The position numbers and the translations under genes were made by a program. A stretch of DNA of 64,000 nucleotides from an uncultured Paracoccaceae bacterium (GTDB taxonomy: Bacteria > Pseudomonadota > Alphaproteobacteria > Rhodobacterales > Rhodobacteraceae), in the NCBI GenBank assembly GCA_947497065.1, contig CANMEQ010000004.1, forward strand, positions 248,001 to 312,000, in the 5' to 3' direction. The notes beneath the pieces were generated by a model, which worked only from the letters and a program-made list of their open reading frames with translations, had not been told where the DNA came from and searched no databases. Below, one piece after another: positions 26,977 to 35,024 of the stretch. How positions within the stretch are numbered: position 1 is the first letter of the stretch; each line of letters begins with the position of its first letter.

Positions 26977-28997
26977 TGCTGGGGGGCGGGTTTGGCCTGT
27001 CTGTTTCGCGGGTGCTATCGGGGGCGCGGCTGGACGGGGCGGTGCGCCCCGATTTGCCTGATGTGCCCGTCGTGCCTGATGTCCCCCCTTTTGTGACAGC
27101 GATTTGGGGGCAATCCGAACATCAGCATATTCTGCTGGAATTTGACGATGTTTTAGCAAAGGAGGAATTGGTTGATCAGGATCGAGTCACGTTTTGGTGG
27201 CACGACAGGACAACGGGTGGCGCGGGTGGTGTGCATTCGGTCACGTTGAATGACACCACGCGGGCGACGGCAACGGTGACGGCGGCGATGGTTGCGATGG
27301 GCAACACATTCATGCGCCAAATTCCGGATCGCGACATTAAAATCATCATGCATACGCAATCTGGCACGACGCCAGAAGAGATTATGGATGACAGCTATGT
27401 CGCTACGAACTTGGATGGTGCGCCAGCCCGTCGGTGGCAGGATGATTGGGCGCTGAATGCGGCGGCAACCGCCGATGGCTATGTTGTGGATCATCCATGG
27501 CATTCATGGTTTGCGGCGCCTGGGTCCTGGGGGACTGACTATGGGCAGAATATGTTCGCGTTTATCAAAGGGCGTGACCACCTCACGGGTGCTGATTTGG
27601 TGTATTCCTCGGGGTCGCCGCTGGTCATGAATGGTATTTCGGTGTCGCGCACGTTGCGTGACCTTTACCCGCATGAGCCAAGCTGGATTGCTACATCTGG
27701 GGCACATGTGTCTCTTCCGACGGAAGATTTAAGCAATGCGATTACCTTGTCGTCGGGCGGGGGGCAGGCGTCTTTGTTGAACAAGCAGACGTCGACCGAG
27801 AGTTGGCGCGAGGTGATCCGCAACCCGGCCTTGGCGACGCATTTCAGCGATGAGGTTTTTGCGTTGAATGGCTATGCGAATGGTGCTGATGACGGGGGTG
27901 TCTGGACCGATCAATCTCACCCGACAGGGCTGATTGATGCAGGTATCAACCGGATGGCACGGCAGATGGCCCATGCGATTATGCGGGGTGCGCAGGTTAC
28001 CGCGTTTGATGTGCCTATGATCACACATGCCGAGTGGCAGCCGGATGGATCGTATATGGAGTTCTGGTCTGATGCTGGAGCTATCACGACCTACCGGGGT
28101 GGCACCGGTGGTGCGGGCAATACGTTTGATCATTGGACTGATGTTGTGGGGGTGGAGATTGACGGAGTGCCGGCCCATCGTGCGGAAATTCAACCCAATG
28201 GTCGGGTGCGAGTTTATCCGAACACGGGCGTGTTTACGAACACCAGCTTGATCCAGTTCGGGCGCGGTGGTGCGTCTGGGTGGGTGCGCCATGACGAGGA
28301 TGCCTATGCCGGTTTGTGGGATGACTATCCGATTGTGGATGTGGGGCTGCCTGATTTGGCGGGTGTGCCTCTTGCGACGTTGCCTGATCCGGTCATGTTG
28401 GAAAGTACGATCGTTGGCGTGACGTCTTTCCAGACCAGCAATGCGGGGCCGCAATTTGTCGATACGAGCAACGTGCCAGCCAACACCAGCGCGTTGACGT
28501 TTCGTGCCGTGCTGGTGATGGATGCCGACACGGCATCGAATACGCCAGATGTTTTGACGATTGGTGGGTTGCAGTTGCGTTTGGCGACGATTGTTTCGCA
28601 GGGGCGGTTGAGGCTTACGATCAAAGACAATGCGAACACGACGTTGCTGAACAATGTGGGGACAGCGATGAATGTGTTTCCCGCGTCTGTGCAGCATGAG
28701 GTGCTGATGAAAGTGGATTTGGCCGCAGGGCGTGCATTGATCTACCTCAACGGTGAGGCTGTTCCGGTGTTGGATCAGACCTTCACGGCGAGTGATCCGC
28801 GTTGGTCCACGTCGCGCACGATTGCGATGTTAGGGGGTGTTCAATTTAAGGGGGCGGTTGAGAGCTTGCAGTTGTGGCTGAATGAGGCGTCTTTGGACAA
28901 TGTCGTGCCGTCTACCGTGCCGTATAAGGTGGTTTCTGGCACTGCCGCTGCGGTAAACGCGGATCCTTGGAAAACGGGTTCTGATGCTGTGGCGTAA
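26976..28997 (+). CDS. GTA head-spike fibre-like protein (Rcc01080/GhsB type) with SGNH/SASA-like and LamG-like domains
   Basis: A 673-residue protein with no signal peptide. The short N-terminal segment (MLGGGFGLSVSRVLSG) could attach to the base. A Pro-rich linker follows (about 25-38), then an SGNH-like domain with GQSE (Ser47) and D-Q-S-H-P (Asp312, His315). A jelly-roll-like module (HWTDVVGVEIDG to YPIVDVGL) is shared with the 20812 protein, and a C-terminal LamG-like beta-sandwich (about 490-650) follows. In R. capsulatus the fibre contacts the cell capsule. Here it may bind and perhaps de-esterify the EPS encoded around it. Confidence 0.75.
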   Translation: MLGGGFGLSVSRVLSGARLDGAVRPDLPDVPVVPDVPPFVTAIWGQSEHQHILLEFDDVLAKEELVDQDRVTFWWHDRTTGGAGGVHSVTLNDTTRATATVTAAMVAMGNTFMRQIPDRDIKIIMHTQSGTTPEEIMDDSYVATNLDGAPARRWQDDWALNAAATADGYVVDHPWHSWFAAPGSWGTDYGQNMFAFIKGRDHLTGADLVYSSGSPLVMNGISVSRTLRDLYPHEPSWIATSGAHVSLPTEDLSNAITLSSGGGQASLLNKQTSTESWREVIRNPALATHFSDEVFALNGYANGADDGGVWTDQSHPTGLIDAGINRMARQMAHAIMRGAQVTAFDVPMITHAEWQPDGSYMEFWSDAGAITTYRGGTGGAGNTFDHWTDVVGVEIDGVPAHRAEIQPNGRVRVYPNTGVFTNTSLIQFGRGGASGWVRHDEDAYAGLWDDYPIVDVGLPDLAGVPLATLPDPVMLESTIVGVTSFQTSNAGPQFVDTSNVPANTSALTFRAVLVMDADTASNTPDVLTIGGLQLRLATIVSQGRLRLTIKDNANTTLLNNVGTAMNVFPASVQHEVLMKVDLAAGRALIYLNGEAVPVLDQTFTASDPRWSTSRTIAMLGGVQFKGAVESLQLWLNEASLDNVVPSTVPYKVVSGTAAAVNADPWKTGSDAVA

Positions 28998-29015
28998 GGA
29001 TCAACGATAGAATTG

Positions 29016-29047
29016 GGGGCGGGCTGCGAAAGGGTCCGCCTTTTTTC
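29016..29047 (+). terminator. Rho-independent terminator after the spike genes
   Basis: GGCGGG pairs with TCCGCC (one G-U) around a CTGCGAAAGGG loop, followed by TTTTTT. It separates the spike pair from the acyltransferase downstream. Confidence 0.75.
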
Positions 29048-29146
29048 GTTCGCGTTGATAAATAGGTGGAATTGTGATGGCCCAGGTGGGGGTGTCTCCG
29101 GTATCAAACGCAAGAGACGTGCAGTTGACCGAGGAGTTTGGGGCCA

Positions 29147-29716
29147 ATGGAAGATAAAGTCGCTTACAAAACTGAAAAGACCCGTGGGCAGCGATTTGTG
29201 CGGCTTTTGAAATCTGTCGTGAACCCGAAAGCCTGGGCGCATCTGATTAAGATCGTGAATTATTACAACACGACCCATGTGGTTGAATTGGCGAAGGCGC
29301 AAAAGGGAACCGGTGGCGGGATCAGCCCGACTGCGAGTTTTGCCAATGGTCACAATTTGATTTTGGGAGACAGGGTTCGGATTGGATCTGGGTCTTGTCT
29401 TTGGGCCGGAAACGGGAATGCAAAGATTGTTTTGGGCGATGATGTAATGTTGGCGCCGAATGTGATGATTACGGCCGCCAATTACCGGTTTAACGATGGC
29501 GGGCCCGTTCATGCGCAAGCGATGAATGAGGCCGATATCAACATTGGGCGGGATGTTTGGATTGGCTATGGCGCGGTCATTCTACCTGGTGCGCAAATTG
29601 GTGAGGGCGCGATTATTGGCGCGCGTGCCGTTGTTCGGGGGACAGTAGCCCCCTACGCCATCGTTGCCGATGCGCCGTCGGTTCAGGTTGCTGAACGGCA
29701 GCACCCCAAACCTTAA
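29147..29716 (+). CDS. Left-handed beta-helix O-acyltransferase
   Basis: A 189-residue hexapeptide-repeat enzyme. The coil region runs from NLILGDRVRIGSGSCL through IVLGDDVMLAPNVMIT. It ends INIGRDVWIGYGAVILPGAQIGEGAIIGARAVV, with a His-bearing loop in between (NDGGPVHAQ) where acetyltransferases place their catalytic His. This is the wcaF/vat-like layout. The ATG at 29147 has GAGGAG about ten bases upstream; a TTG at 29138 is in frame. It is monocistronic and convergent with the GT4 gene. It likely O-acetylates an EPS sugar or lipid-linked intermediate. Confidence 0.87.
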   Translation: MEDKVAYKTEKTRGQRFVRLLKSVVNPKAWAHLIKIVNYYNTTHVVELAKAQKGTGGGISPTASFANGHNLILGDRVRIGSGSCLWAGNGNAKIVLGDDVMLAPNVMITAANYRFNDGGPVHAQAMNEADINIGRDVWIGYGAVILPGAQIGEGAIIGARAVVRGTVAPYAIVADAPSVQVAERQHPKP

Positions 29717-29728
29717 CGGCGCACCGAT

Positions 29729-30973
29729 TTATTTTTCCATCACACGTTGATAGGCGGCGATCAGGGTGTCGACCTGATAGGCCCAGCTGAGTTCTGTTTC
29801 GATGCGCGTGCGGCCGATGCGGCCCATCTCTGCGCAGCGTTCAGGATCGTCGAGGAGTTCCAAGATTTTGGCGGCCATGTCACGGGTGTCGTTTGAGGCG
29901 GCATAGAGCGATGCCTCAGCCGCGGAATAACGCCCTTCGGTGACATCGAATTGCACGATGGGTTTGGAAAACGCCATGTATTCCAAGATTTTGTTCATCG
30001 TTGATTTGTCGTTCATCGGGTTTACGCGATCTGGGTTGACGCACACATCCGACGAGGACAGCACCGAGAACAGATCGGCGTCTGGAGCGCGACCTGTGAA
30101 GGTCACGTGGTCGGACAAGCCCATGTCTTTGGCCATCTCTTTGAGGGAGGCTAAGGCTGGACCGCCGCCGACCAAAACCAGCTGCACATCGCGGCCTTCG
30201 TCGAACACGATATGGTGCAGGCTTTCCAAGAGAAGGTCGATGCCTTCTTGGTCGCCCATCACGCCGACATAGCCCAGCATGTGGTCACGGCCATTGCGCC
30301 ATTTTGTGTCTGGGTCCACCAGTTGGAGATTGTCGAGATTGGGGCCCGAGCGCACGACGAACACGTCTTCAGATGCGACGTTGCCGCGTGTCATGGCGAT
30401 TTCGCGGTAGGATTTATTGGTTGAAATCACGACCTGTGCGGCGCGGAACGTCCAACGTTCGAACAAGACCATCAATTTCCAAAAGAGGCCACGTTTGTTG
30501 AATTTGGCTTCATACAGTTCTGGATTGATGTCGTGGTGGTCAAAGATAAATTTCACGCCTCGGAACCATTTGAAGGGCAAGGCGACGAGGAACATCAGGT
30601 CGGGTGGGTTGCAGGCTTGGATCGTATCGAACCCGCCTTTGCGCCAGATTTTCAAAGCCAAACGGAATTCGTGCCAAAGTGCTGCTGAATATTCCAGCAG
30701 GTAACCTGAGGCGCCTTTGGCGTCGAGCGGTAGGTTGTGGCGGTAGATGTGGATGCCATCGATTTCTTCGTATGGCGCTTCGAACCCTTTGCCTGTGGGG
30801 CAGATCACCGAGACCTCGGCGCCTGCGGCGTGCAGGGTTGTGCTTTCATGCCAGACACGGCGGTCGAAGGGCAGGGGCAGGTTTTCGACCAGGATAAGAA
30901 TGCGGCGCCCTGCGAGAGGGCGTTCGGCGCGCAGGCGGTCGAAAACGTCAGAGACTTCTACTTTGGTGGTCAT
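29729..30973 (-). CDS. Family 4 glycosyltransferase
   Basis: A 414-residue GT-B enzyme. The N-terminal Rossmann half begins ILILVENLPLPFDRRVWHE and contains IFDHHDINPELYEAK. The C-terminal half has GYVGVMGDQEGIDLLLES, LVLVGGGPALASLKEMA and the catalytic E-x7-E-like NPMNDKSTMNKILEYMAFSKPIVQFD. The spelling is close to WbuB/WcaL-type transferases often paired with UDP-sugar dehydrogenases. It starts two bases after the stop of the dehydrogenase gene. It probably transfers a uronate or hexose to the growing repeat. Confidence 0.92.
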   Translation of the reverse strand: MTTKVEVSDVFDRLRAERPLAGRRILILVENLPLPFDRRVWHESTTLHAAGAEVSVICPTGKGFEAPYEEIDGIHIYRHNLPLDAKGASGYLLEYSAALWHEFRLALKIWRKGGFDTIQACNPPDLMFLVALPFKWFRGVKFIFDHHDINPELYEAKFNKRGLFWKLMVLFERWTFRAAQVVISTNKSYREIAMTRGNVASEDVFVVRSGPNLDNLQLVDPDTKWRNGRDHMLGYVGVMGDQEGIDLLLESLHHIVFDEGRDVQLVLVGGGPALASLKEMAKDMGLSDHVTFTGRAPDADLFSVLSSSDVCVNPDRVNPMNDKSTMNKILEYMAFSKPIVQFDVTEGRYSAAEASLYAASNDTRDMAAKILELLDDPERCAEMGRIGRTRIETELSWAYQVDTLIAAYQRVMEK

Positions 30974-30975
30974 GA

Positions 30976-32268
30976 TTATTCTGCCGCTGTTGATGTGATG
31001 TCGGACAACCGATCGAGATAGACGATTTCGGTATCGGCTGGCAGATCGAGCAATTTGACCGTTGCGTTGGTTGCGATCACGCGGTCGTAGCTGCCGCCTT
31101 CGGCTGTGTCTTTGTCGACGAGCAATTTTTGAAGTTTTGGAAGTTGTGAATAGGCATACCCAAGGTTCGCACCCACCAGTTTTCCAGCATCGACCGAGGG
31201 GTCAAAAATATCGACGTCGTAGCCAGCGGAGAGCATTTTACGGGCGAGATCCACGTTCGGGCTTTCGCGCAGATCGTCGGTGTCTGCTTTGAAGGCGACC
31301 CCGGTCAGAAGGACGCGCGCGTTTGGTGCGAGGTCTTTGACGGCGTGGACAAAGAGGCGATGTTTGTGTGCTTCGTTCGAGTGCAAAAGACTGTCGATTA
31401 GCTGGGTGCTGGTGCCGATATCGCCTGCGATGTGCTGCAAGGCGCGCACGTCTTTTGGCAGGCAGGACCCGCCGAACGCGCCGCCCGGACGCAAGTAATA
31501 AGGGGAGACGTTGAGCTTGGTGTCCGATACAAAAATTTCGTGAATTTCAGCGGGCGGAATACCAAGATCGAGACAAATCCGGCCCAATTCGTTCGCGTAG
31601 GACACTTTCACCGCATGCCATGTGTTATCGGCAAATTTGGTGAATTCTGCGGTCCGGTAGCTGGCGTGAAATACGGGAGCTTCGATTTGGGCGTGCAGGG
31701 CATCCATGTTTTTCGACGGTTGTTTGTCGTGGGTGCCGACAACGATTTTCGGTGGGGCAAAGTAATCGTCAACCGCAGATCCTTCGCGCAGGAATTCGGG
31801 GTTATACACGATTTCAATTTTGGTCTGCCAGTCGTCGCCAAGTTGGGCTTCTAGAATGGGGATCAGCAGGTCTTCGACGGTGCCGGGCCGGAATGTAGAG
31901 CGGTAGGCGATGGTGAGGATTTTATCGCGGCCTTCGGGGAGGGCTTCGGCGATTTGACGTGTCACATCGACGATGTAGCGCATGTTGTGCGAGCCGTCTG
32001 GGCCGGAGGGCGTGCCCACACAAACGATGGCGACATCGGCGTTCGCCAAATGGTCGCCAATGGCGGTATCGACTTTCAAGTTACCCGAGGCCAATGCGGC
32101 GTTCATCATGCCTTCGATTTTGGGTTCAATAATTGGGGGGATACCGGCCCGGATTTCCGCAACTTTTTTCGAGCTGACGTCAATGCCGGTCACTGTGTGA
32201 CCCTCGCTCGCGATGCAGCATGCGGCGGTAAACCCCACATAGCCGATGCCCAAAATGACGATGTCCAT
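30976..32268 (-). CDS. AlgD-type nucleotide-sugar 6-dehydrogenase
   Basis: A 430-residue NAD-dependent enzyme that oxidises a nucleotide sugar at C6 to a uronic acid. The NAD-binding site is ILGIGYVGFTAACC with Asp30 after the second strand. NPEFLREGSAVDD contributes the catalytic Glu, and FGGSCLPKDVRAL carries the nucleophile Cys269. The LPKDVRAL spelling, not FPKDTLAL, is that of GDP-mannose dehydrogenase (AlgD) rather than UDP-glucose dehydrogenase, so GDP-mannuronate is the likely product. This would make the polymer acidic and fits the two beta-helix proteins nearby. GAGGGA lies upstream. Confidence 0.9.
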   Translation of the reverse strand: MDIVILGIGYVGFTAACCIASEGHTVTGIDVSSKKVAEIRAGIPPIIEPKIEGMMNAALASGNLKVDTAIGDHLANADVAIVCVGTPSGPDGSHNMRYIVDVTRQIAEALPEGRDKILTIAYRSTFRPGTVEDLLIPILEAQLGDDWQTKIEIVYNPEFLREGSAVDDYFAPPKIVVGTHDKQPSKNMDALHAQIEAPVFHASYRTAEFTKFADNTWHAVKVSYANELGRICLDLGIPPAEIHEIFVSDTKLNVSPYYLRPGGAFGGSCLPKDVRALQHIAGDIGTSTQLIDSLLHSNEAHKHRLFVHAVKDLAPNARVLLTGVAFKADTDDLRESPNVDLARKMLSAGYDVDIFDPSVDAGKLVGANLGYAYSQLPKLQKLLVDKDTAEGGSYDRVIATNATVKLLDLPADTEIVYLDRLSDITSTAAE

Positions 32269-32455
32269 TGCTCAGATCCCTCGTGTCGTTTTTTGTTTTG
32301 GATTGCAGATTCGATAGCAGCAATCCGGGTGTGCGAAAACAAAACCGAAAGCGCTGTGTCGGATAAATTGGAGGTGATTCAATCTTGCATCAGGCCAAGA
32401 GCAGAGCGTGACGTTTGGGGTATTACCTAGGGTTGATTGAGGGGTGTTTCAGCGG

Positions 32456-33334
32456 TTAGCGCCCGGCAGAGCGGCCTGTTGCGGATTGGCTGATCATCCA
32501 GAGCATACGGCTAAAACGCAGGCGGGTTAGGGTCGAAATACCGGCCCACCGTTCCGCAGAAGTGTTGAGGGACGGGTGGCGCAGTATTTTGAGACTGTGT
32601 GGCAGAATGCTAGGGAGCATCAACGCCCCTTTCATCGCCCACCGAAGGCGTGCGCGTGGTGTGGTGCCGTTTAATGTGAAGCCTTCGTGGGTCATGCGGC
32701 GCCATTTTTTGCGCAAGGCGGGCCAGTCTGAACGTGATGGGTGAGAGACATGCAGGTCGGCGCAATAGGCCAGTGTGTAGCCAGACGCGGTTGCGCGACG
32801 GCACCAATCGACGTCTTCGGATTTGCTGCCATCAAAGGGCCCGGTTGCAGCAAACACATCGCGGAAGGTCAAAAGGTTTGCGGTCACCGAGAAGCCTTTG
32901 GTGTTGACGTAGGATTCATTGTCGAAGGCAAAAACGGTTTCAAAAATTTCCGCACCGCTGCGGGGGGGCGGCGTTTCGTCAAAGACGGAAACTGCGCCAC
33001 CGATGACATCTGCGTTTGTGCGATGGTCGGTTTGCGCCAAGGCGGTGCTGACCCAATTTTCGGCCGGCACACAATCGGCATCGATGAAGAACAGGCGAGG
33101 GCTGGTTGTGTTTGCGACGCCGCTGTTGCGGGCGGGGGCTGCGCCGGATTGCGGCTCTGTGAGGAGACGCACATCGGGGTAGGTGGTGCGAATGGGGTTG
33201 AGATCTTCGGTTGATGCATTGTCGACAACGATCAGTTCCACACGGTCGCTGAGCTGCGGTTGCAAAGCAGAAAGACACCGCATGAGGCGGGTAACATCAT
33301 TGTAGTGGGGGATGATTATTGCGGCGTCAGGCAT
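32456..33334 (-). CDS. Family 2 glycosyltransferase
   Basis: A 292-residue GT-A enzyme: IIIPHYNDVTRLMRCL, LIVVDNASTEDL, GAAPARNSG and FFIDADCVP (metal-binding D-x-D). The later GPFDGSKSEDVDWCRRATASGY gives the catalytic ED motif. A weakly hydrophobic basic C-terminal region could associate with the membrane. It lies 32 bases downstream of the exosortase on the same strand, so it is probably in the same operon. Sugar specificity is unknown. Confidence 0.9.
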   Translation of the reverse strand: MPDAAIIIPHYNDVTRLMRCLSALQPQLSDRVELIVVDNASTEDLNPIRTTYPDVRLLTEPQSGAAPARNSGVANTTSPRLFFIDADCVPAENWVSTALAQTDHRTNADVIGGAVSVFDETPPPRSGAEIFETVFAFDNESYVNTKGFSVTANLLTFRDVFAATGPFDGSKSEDVDWCRRATASGYTLAYCADLHVSHPSRSDWPALRKKWRRMTHEGFTLNGTTPRARLRWAMKGALMLPSILPHSLKILRHPSLNTSAERWAGISTLTRLRFSRMLWMISQSATGRSAGR

Positions 33335-33366
33335 TCTGTGTCGCTTTTTCGGACTGAGGTGTGGAG

Positions 33367-34965
33367 TTATTCTGGGATGTAGTCTGGCAATTGCTGCAAG
33401 GCCTGCGCCATGAAGGTTTGCAAGCGGGCGTCTGCGTCGGCAGGGTCTTCGTCCTGACCAATCTGGGTGACAAACCGAACAAGCGCGCCGTCGGTCCGGC
33501 CCAGTGTGATGCCGTCGCGTAGAACGCTGAGCTTGGCGGCCACATCATTCGTCATGCGGGTGCCGCGCTGTTCAAACCAGTAATACACCAGCTGCTGTTC
33601 GAAGTCTTTTTCGATTATGGCGCGGTTTACGGTGAAGGTTTCGTAGGCTGTGTTGGGGATTGTCACACTTTGTTTGTCGAGTTGAAAAATTTCCCAACCG
33701 CCCGCGGGGAGGCAAACTTCGGGGGAGTGGATGCCTTCGCCTTCTGTTTGGCTTGCGTACCAAGCTGAAAAGAACTGTACGGGGTGTGCGGCTGAAGGCG
33801 CGGTGTAGATGCTGTTGATGTAGTCATTCGCGCCCAGAACCTCTTCGACCTGCTGGTCGAGAACAAAGGTCGTGCCGGTCCAATCCTCTAGCTGGGTAGG
33901 AAATGCAATGAAATCTGTGCGTTGGGGGGGCGGCACGTCGCGCCCTGGTAGGATGACAAAGGCCGTCGCCACGGCAGCTACGAACAGGGTTGCCACCATG
34001 GGACTGGGCGTAAGTTTAATGTGGAGGATGCGTTTGGCGTGATCGCCCAATCCCGCGAAGTCGAAATCGATCACGTCTGACAGCGACCTCGCGCCGCCTG
34101 TGGTGCGTTGGAGAACCAAAGCGGTCAAAAACAGGATCGCGATACAGGCGCCGAAGATGACCCAGCCCTCGAAGAAGTGCAAAAACCCTTCGGCTTGATC
34201 GATGCCGTAGGAATTGACCAAAACGCCGATCACGCCGATCCGAAAGGAATTCATGAGCACGGTGAGCGGGGCGGCCATGATGAACAACGCAACTTTGTGC
34301 CAATAGGGGCCGCGATACAGGATCGCCATCAGGTAGCTGAACGACAAAATCGGAAACAGGTACCGCAGGCCTGAACAGGCCTCGGCCACGAGGAGCTGGT
34401 AGGGGCCAAGGTCGATGATGTTCCCGTCGAGAAAAACAGGAATTCCGGCAAAGCGGATGACCATAACGCCCAATTCCGAGGAAACGCCTTGGAGAAAAAC
34501 GGTCATTTTCCAGTAGACGTATTGGGGGAGGGGCAACATGAAAACCAAGTGAAGAACGGGCAATTGGTGGCGTTTGCCCTCGGCCCATCCCATGCAGAGC
34601 AAAACGAGGCCAGCGACCCAAATGATAAATGCATAGGTCGCGATATCGGGGATGCTGGCGAGGTTTCCCAAAACGGCCATGCCGCTTCCCAGTGCGATCA
34701 CGGCGACGCCGGGCCAACGATTGCAGGGGGTGCCATTTGGCAGGTCGGTCTTGCCGCGCAATTCGCGCAAAAACAGGTAGAGCGAGATCAGCGGAATGAG
34801 CGGGCCATGGCTGTATTCAGGGGTGGTCCAAGCGCGACCAAGGGCGGCAAACCCGATCCAGAACAGGGGCGCAGAGATGACGATCAGCGCGAGAAACCCA
34901 AGTAGGGAGGGGTTTACGAGCAGCCGTTTCGGCAGTGTCGGGGCAGTTTGATCGATGGTGTTCAT
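33367..34965 (-). CDS. xrtD: Exosortase fused to an EpsI domain (XrtD type)
   Basis: A 532-residue protein. The N-terminal part is an eight-helix exosortase with catalytic ACSGLRY (Cys197), NSFRIG (Arg242) and HFFEGW (His263). The C-terminal part (about 325-532) is the EpsI-like domain with VCLPAGGWEI and a YYWFEQRG segment. This fusion and its neighbours fit XrtD, which in Rhodobacteraceae processes proteins with a VPLPA-CTERM tail. No such tail occurs on any product in this window, so its substrates lie elsewhere. The start at 34965 (MNTIDQ) is inferred. Confidence 0.88.
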   Translation of the reverse strand: MNTIDQTAPTLPKRLLVNPSLLGFLALIVISAPLFWIGFAALGRAWTTPEYSHGPLIPLISLYLFLRELRGKTDLPNGTPCNRWPGVAVIALGSGMAVLGNLASIPDIATYAFIIWVAGLVLLCMGWAEGKRHQLPVLHLVFMLPLPQYVYWKMTVFLQGVSSELGVMVIRFAGIPVFLDGNIIDLGPYQLLVAEACSGLRYLFPILSFSYLMAILYRGPYWHKVALFIMAAPLTVLMNSFRIGVIGVLVNSYGIDQAEGFLHFFEGWVIFGACIAILFLTALVLQRTTGGARSLSDVIDFDFAGLGDHAKRILHIKLTPSPMVATLFVAAVATAFVILPGRDVPPPQRTDFIAFPTQLEDWTGTTFVLDQQVEEVLGANDYINSIYTAPSAAHPVQFFSAWYASQTEGEGIHSPEVCLPAGGWEIFQLDKQSVTIPNTAYETFTVNRAIIEKDFEQQLVYYWFEQRGTRMTNDVAAKLSVLRDGITLGRTDGALVRFVTQIGQDEDPADADARLQTFMAQALQQLPDYIPE

Positions 34966-35024
34966 ATTCGAATACTGCCCCTTCTGCTGCGGTCTAACCT
35001 GCTGTGTTACGCGCTGTGCGCCGC

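Noticed and set aside
27729-28697. A 322-codon minus-strand frame opposite the spike fibre
   Set aside because: Arg/His/Pro-rich shadow with no start signal; the plus-strand fibre gene has a coupled start and domain structure.
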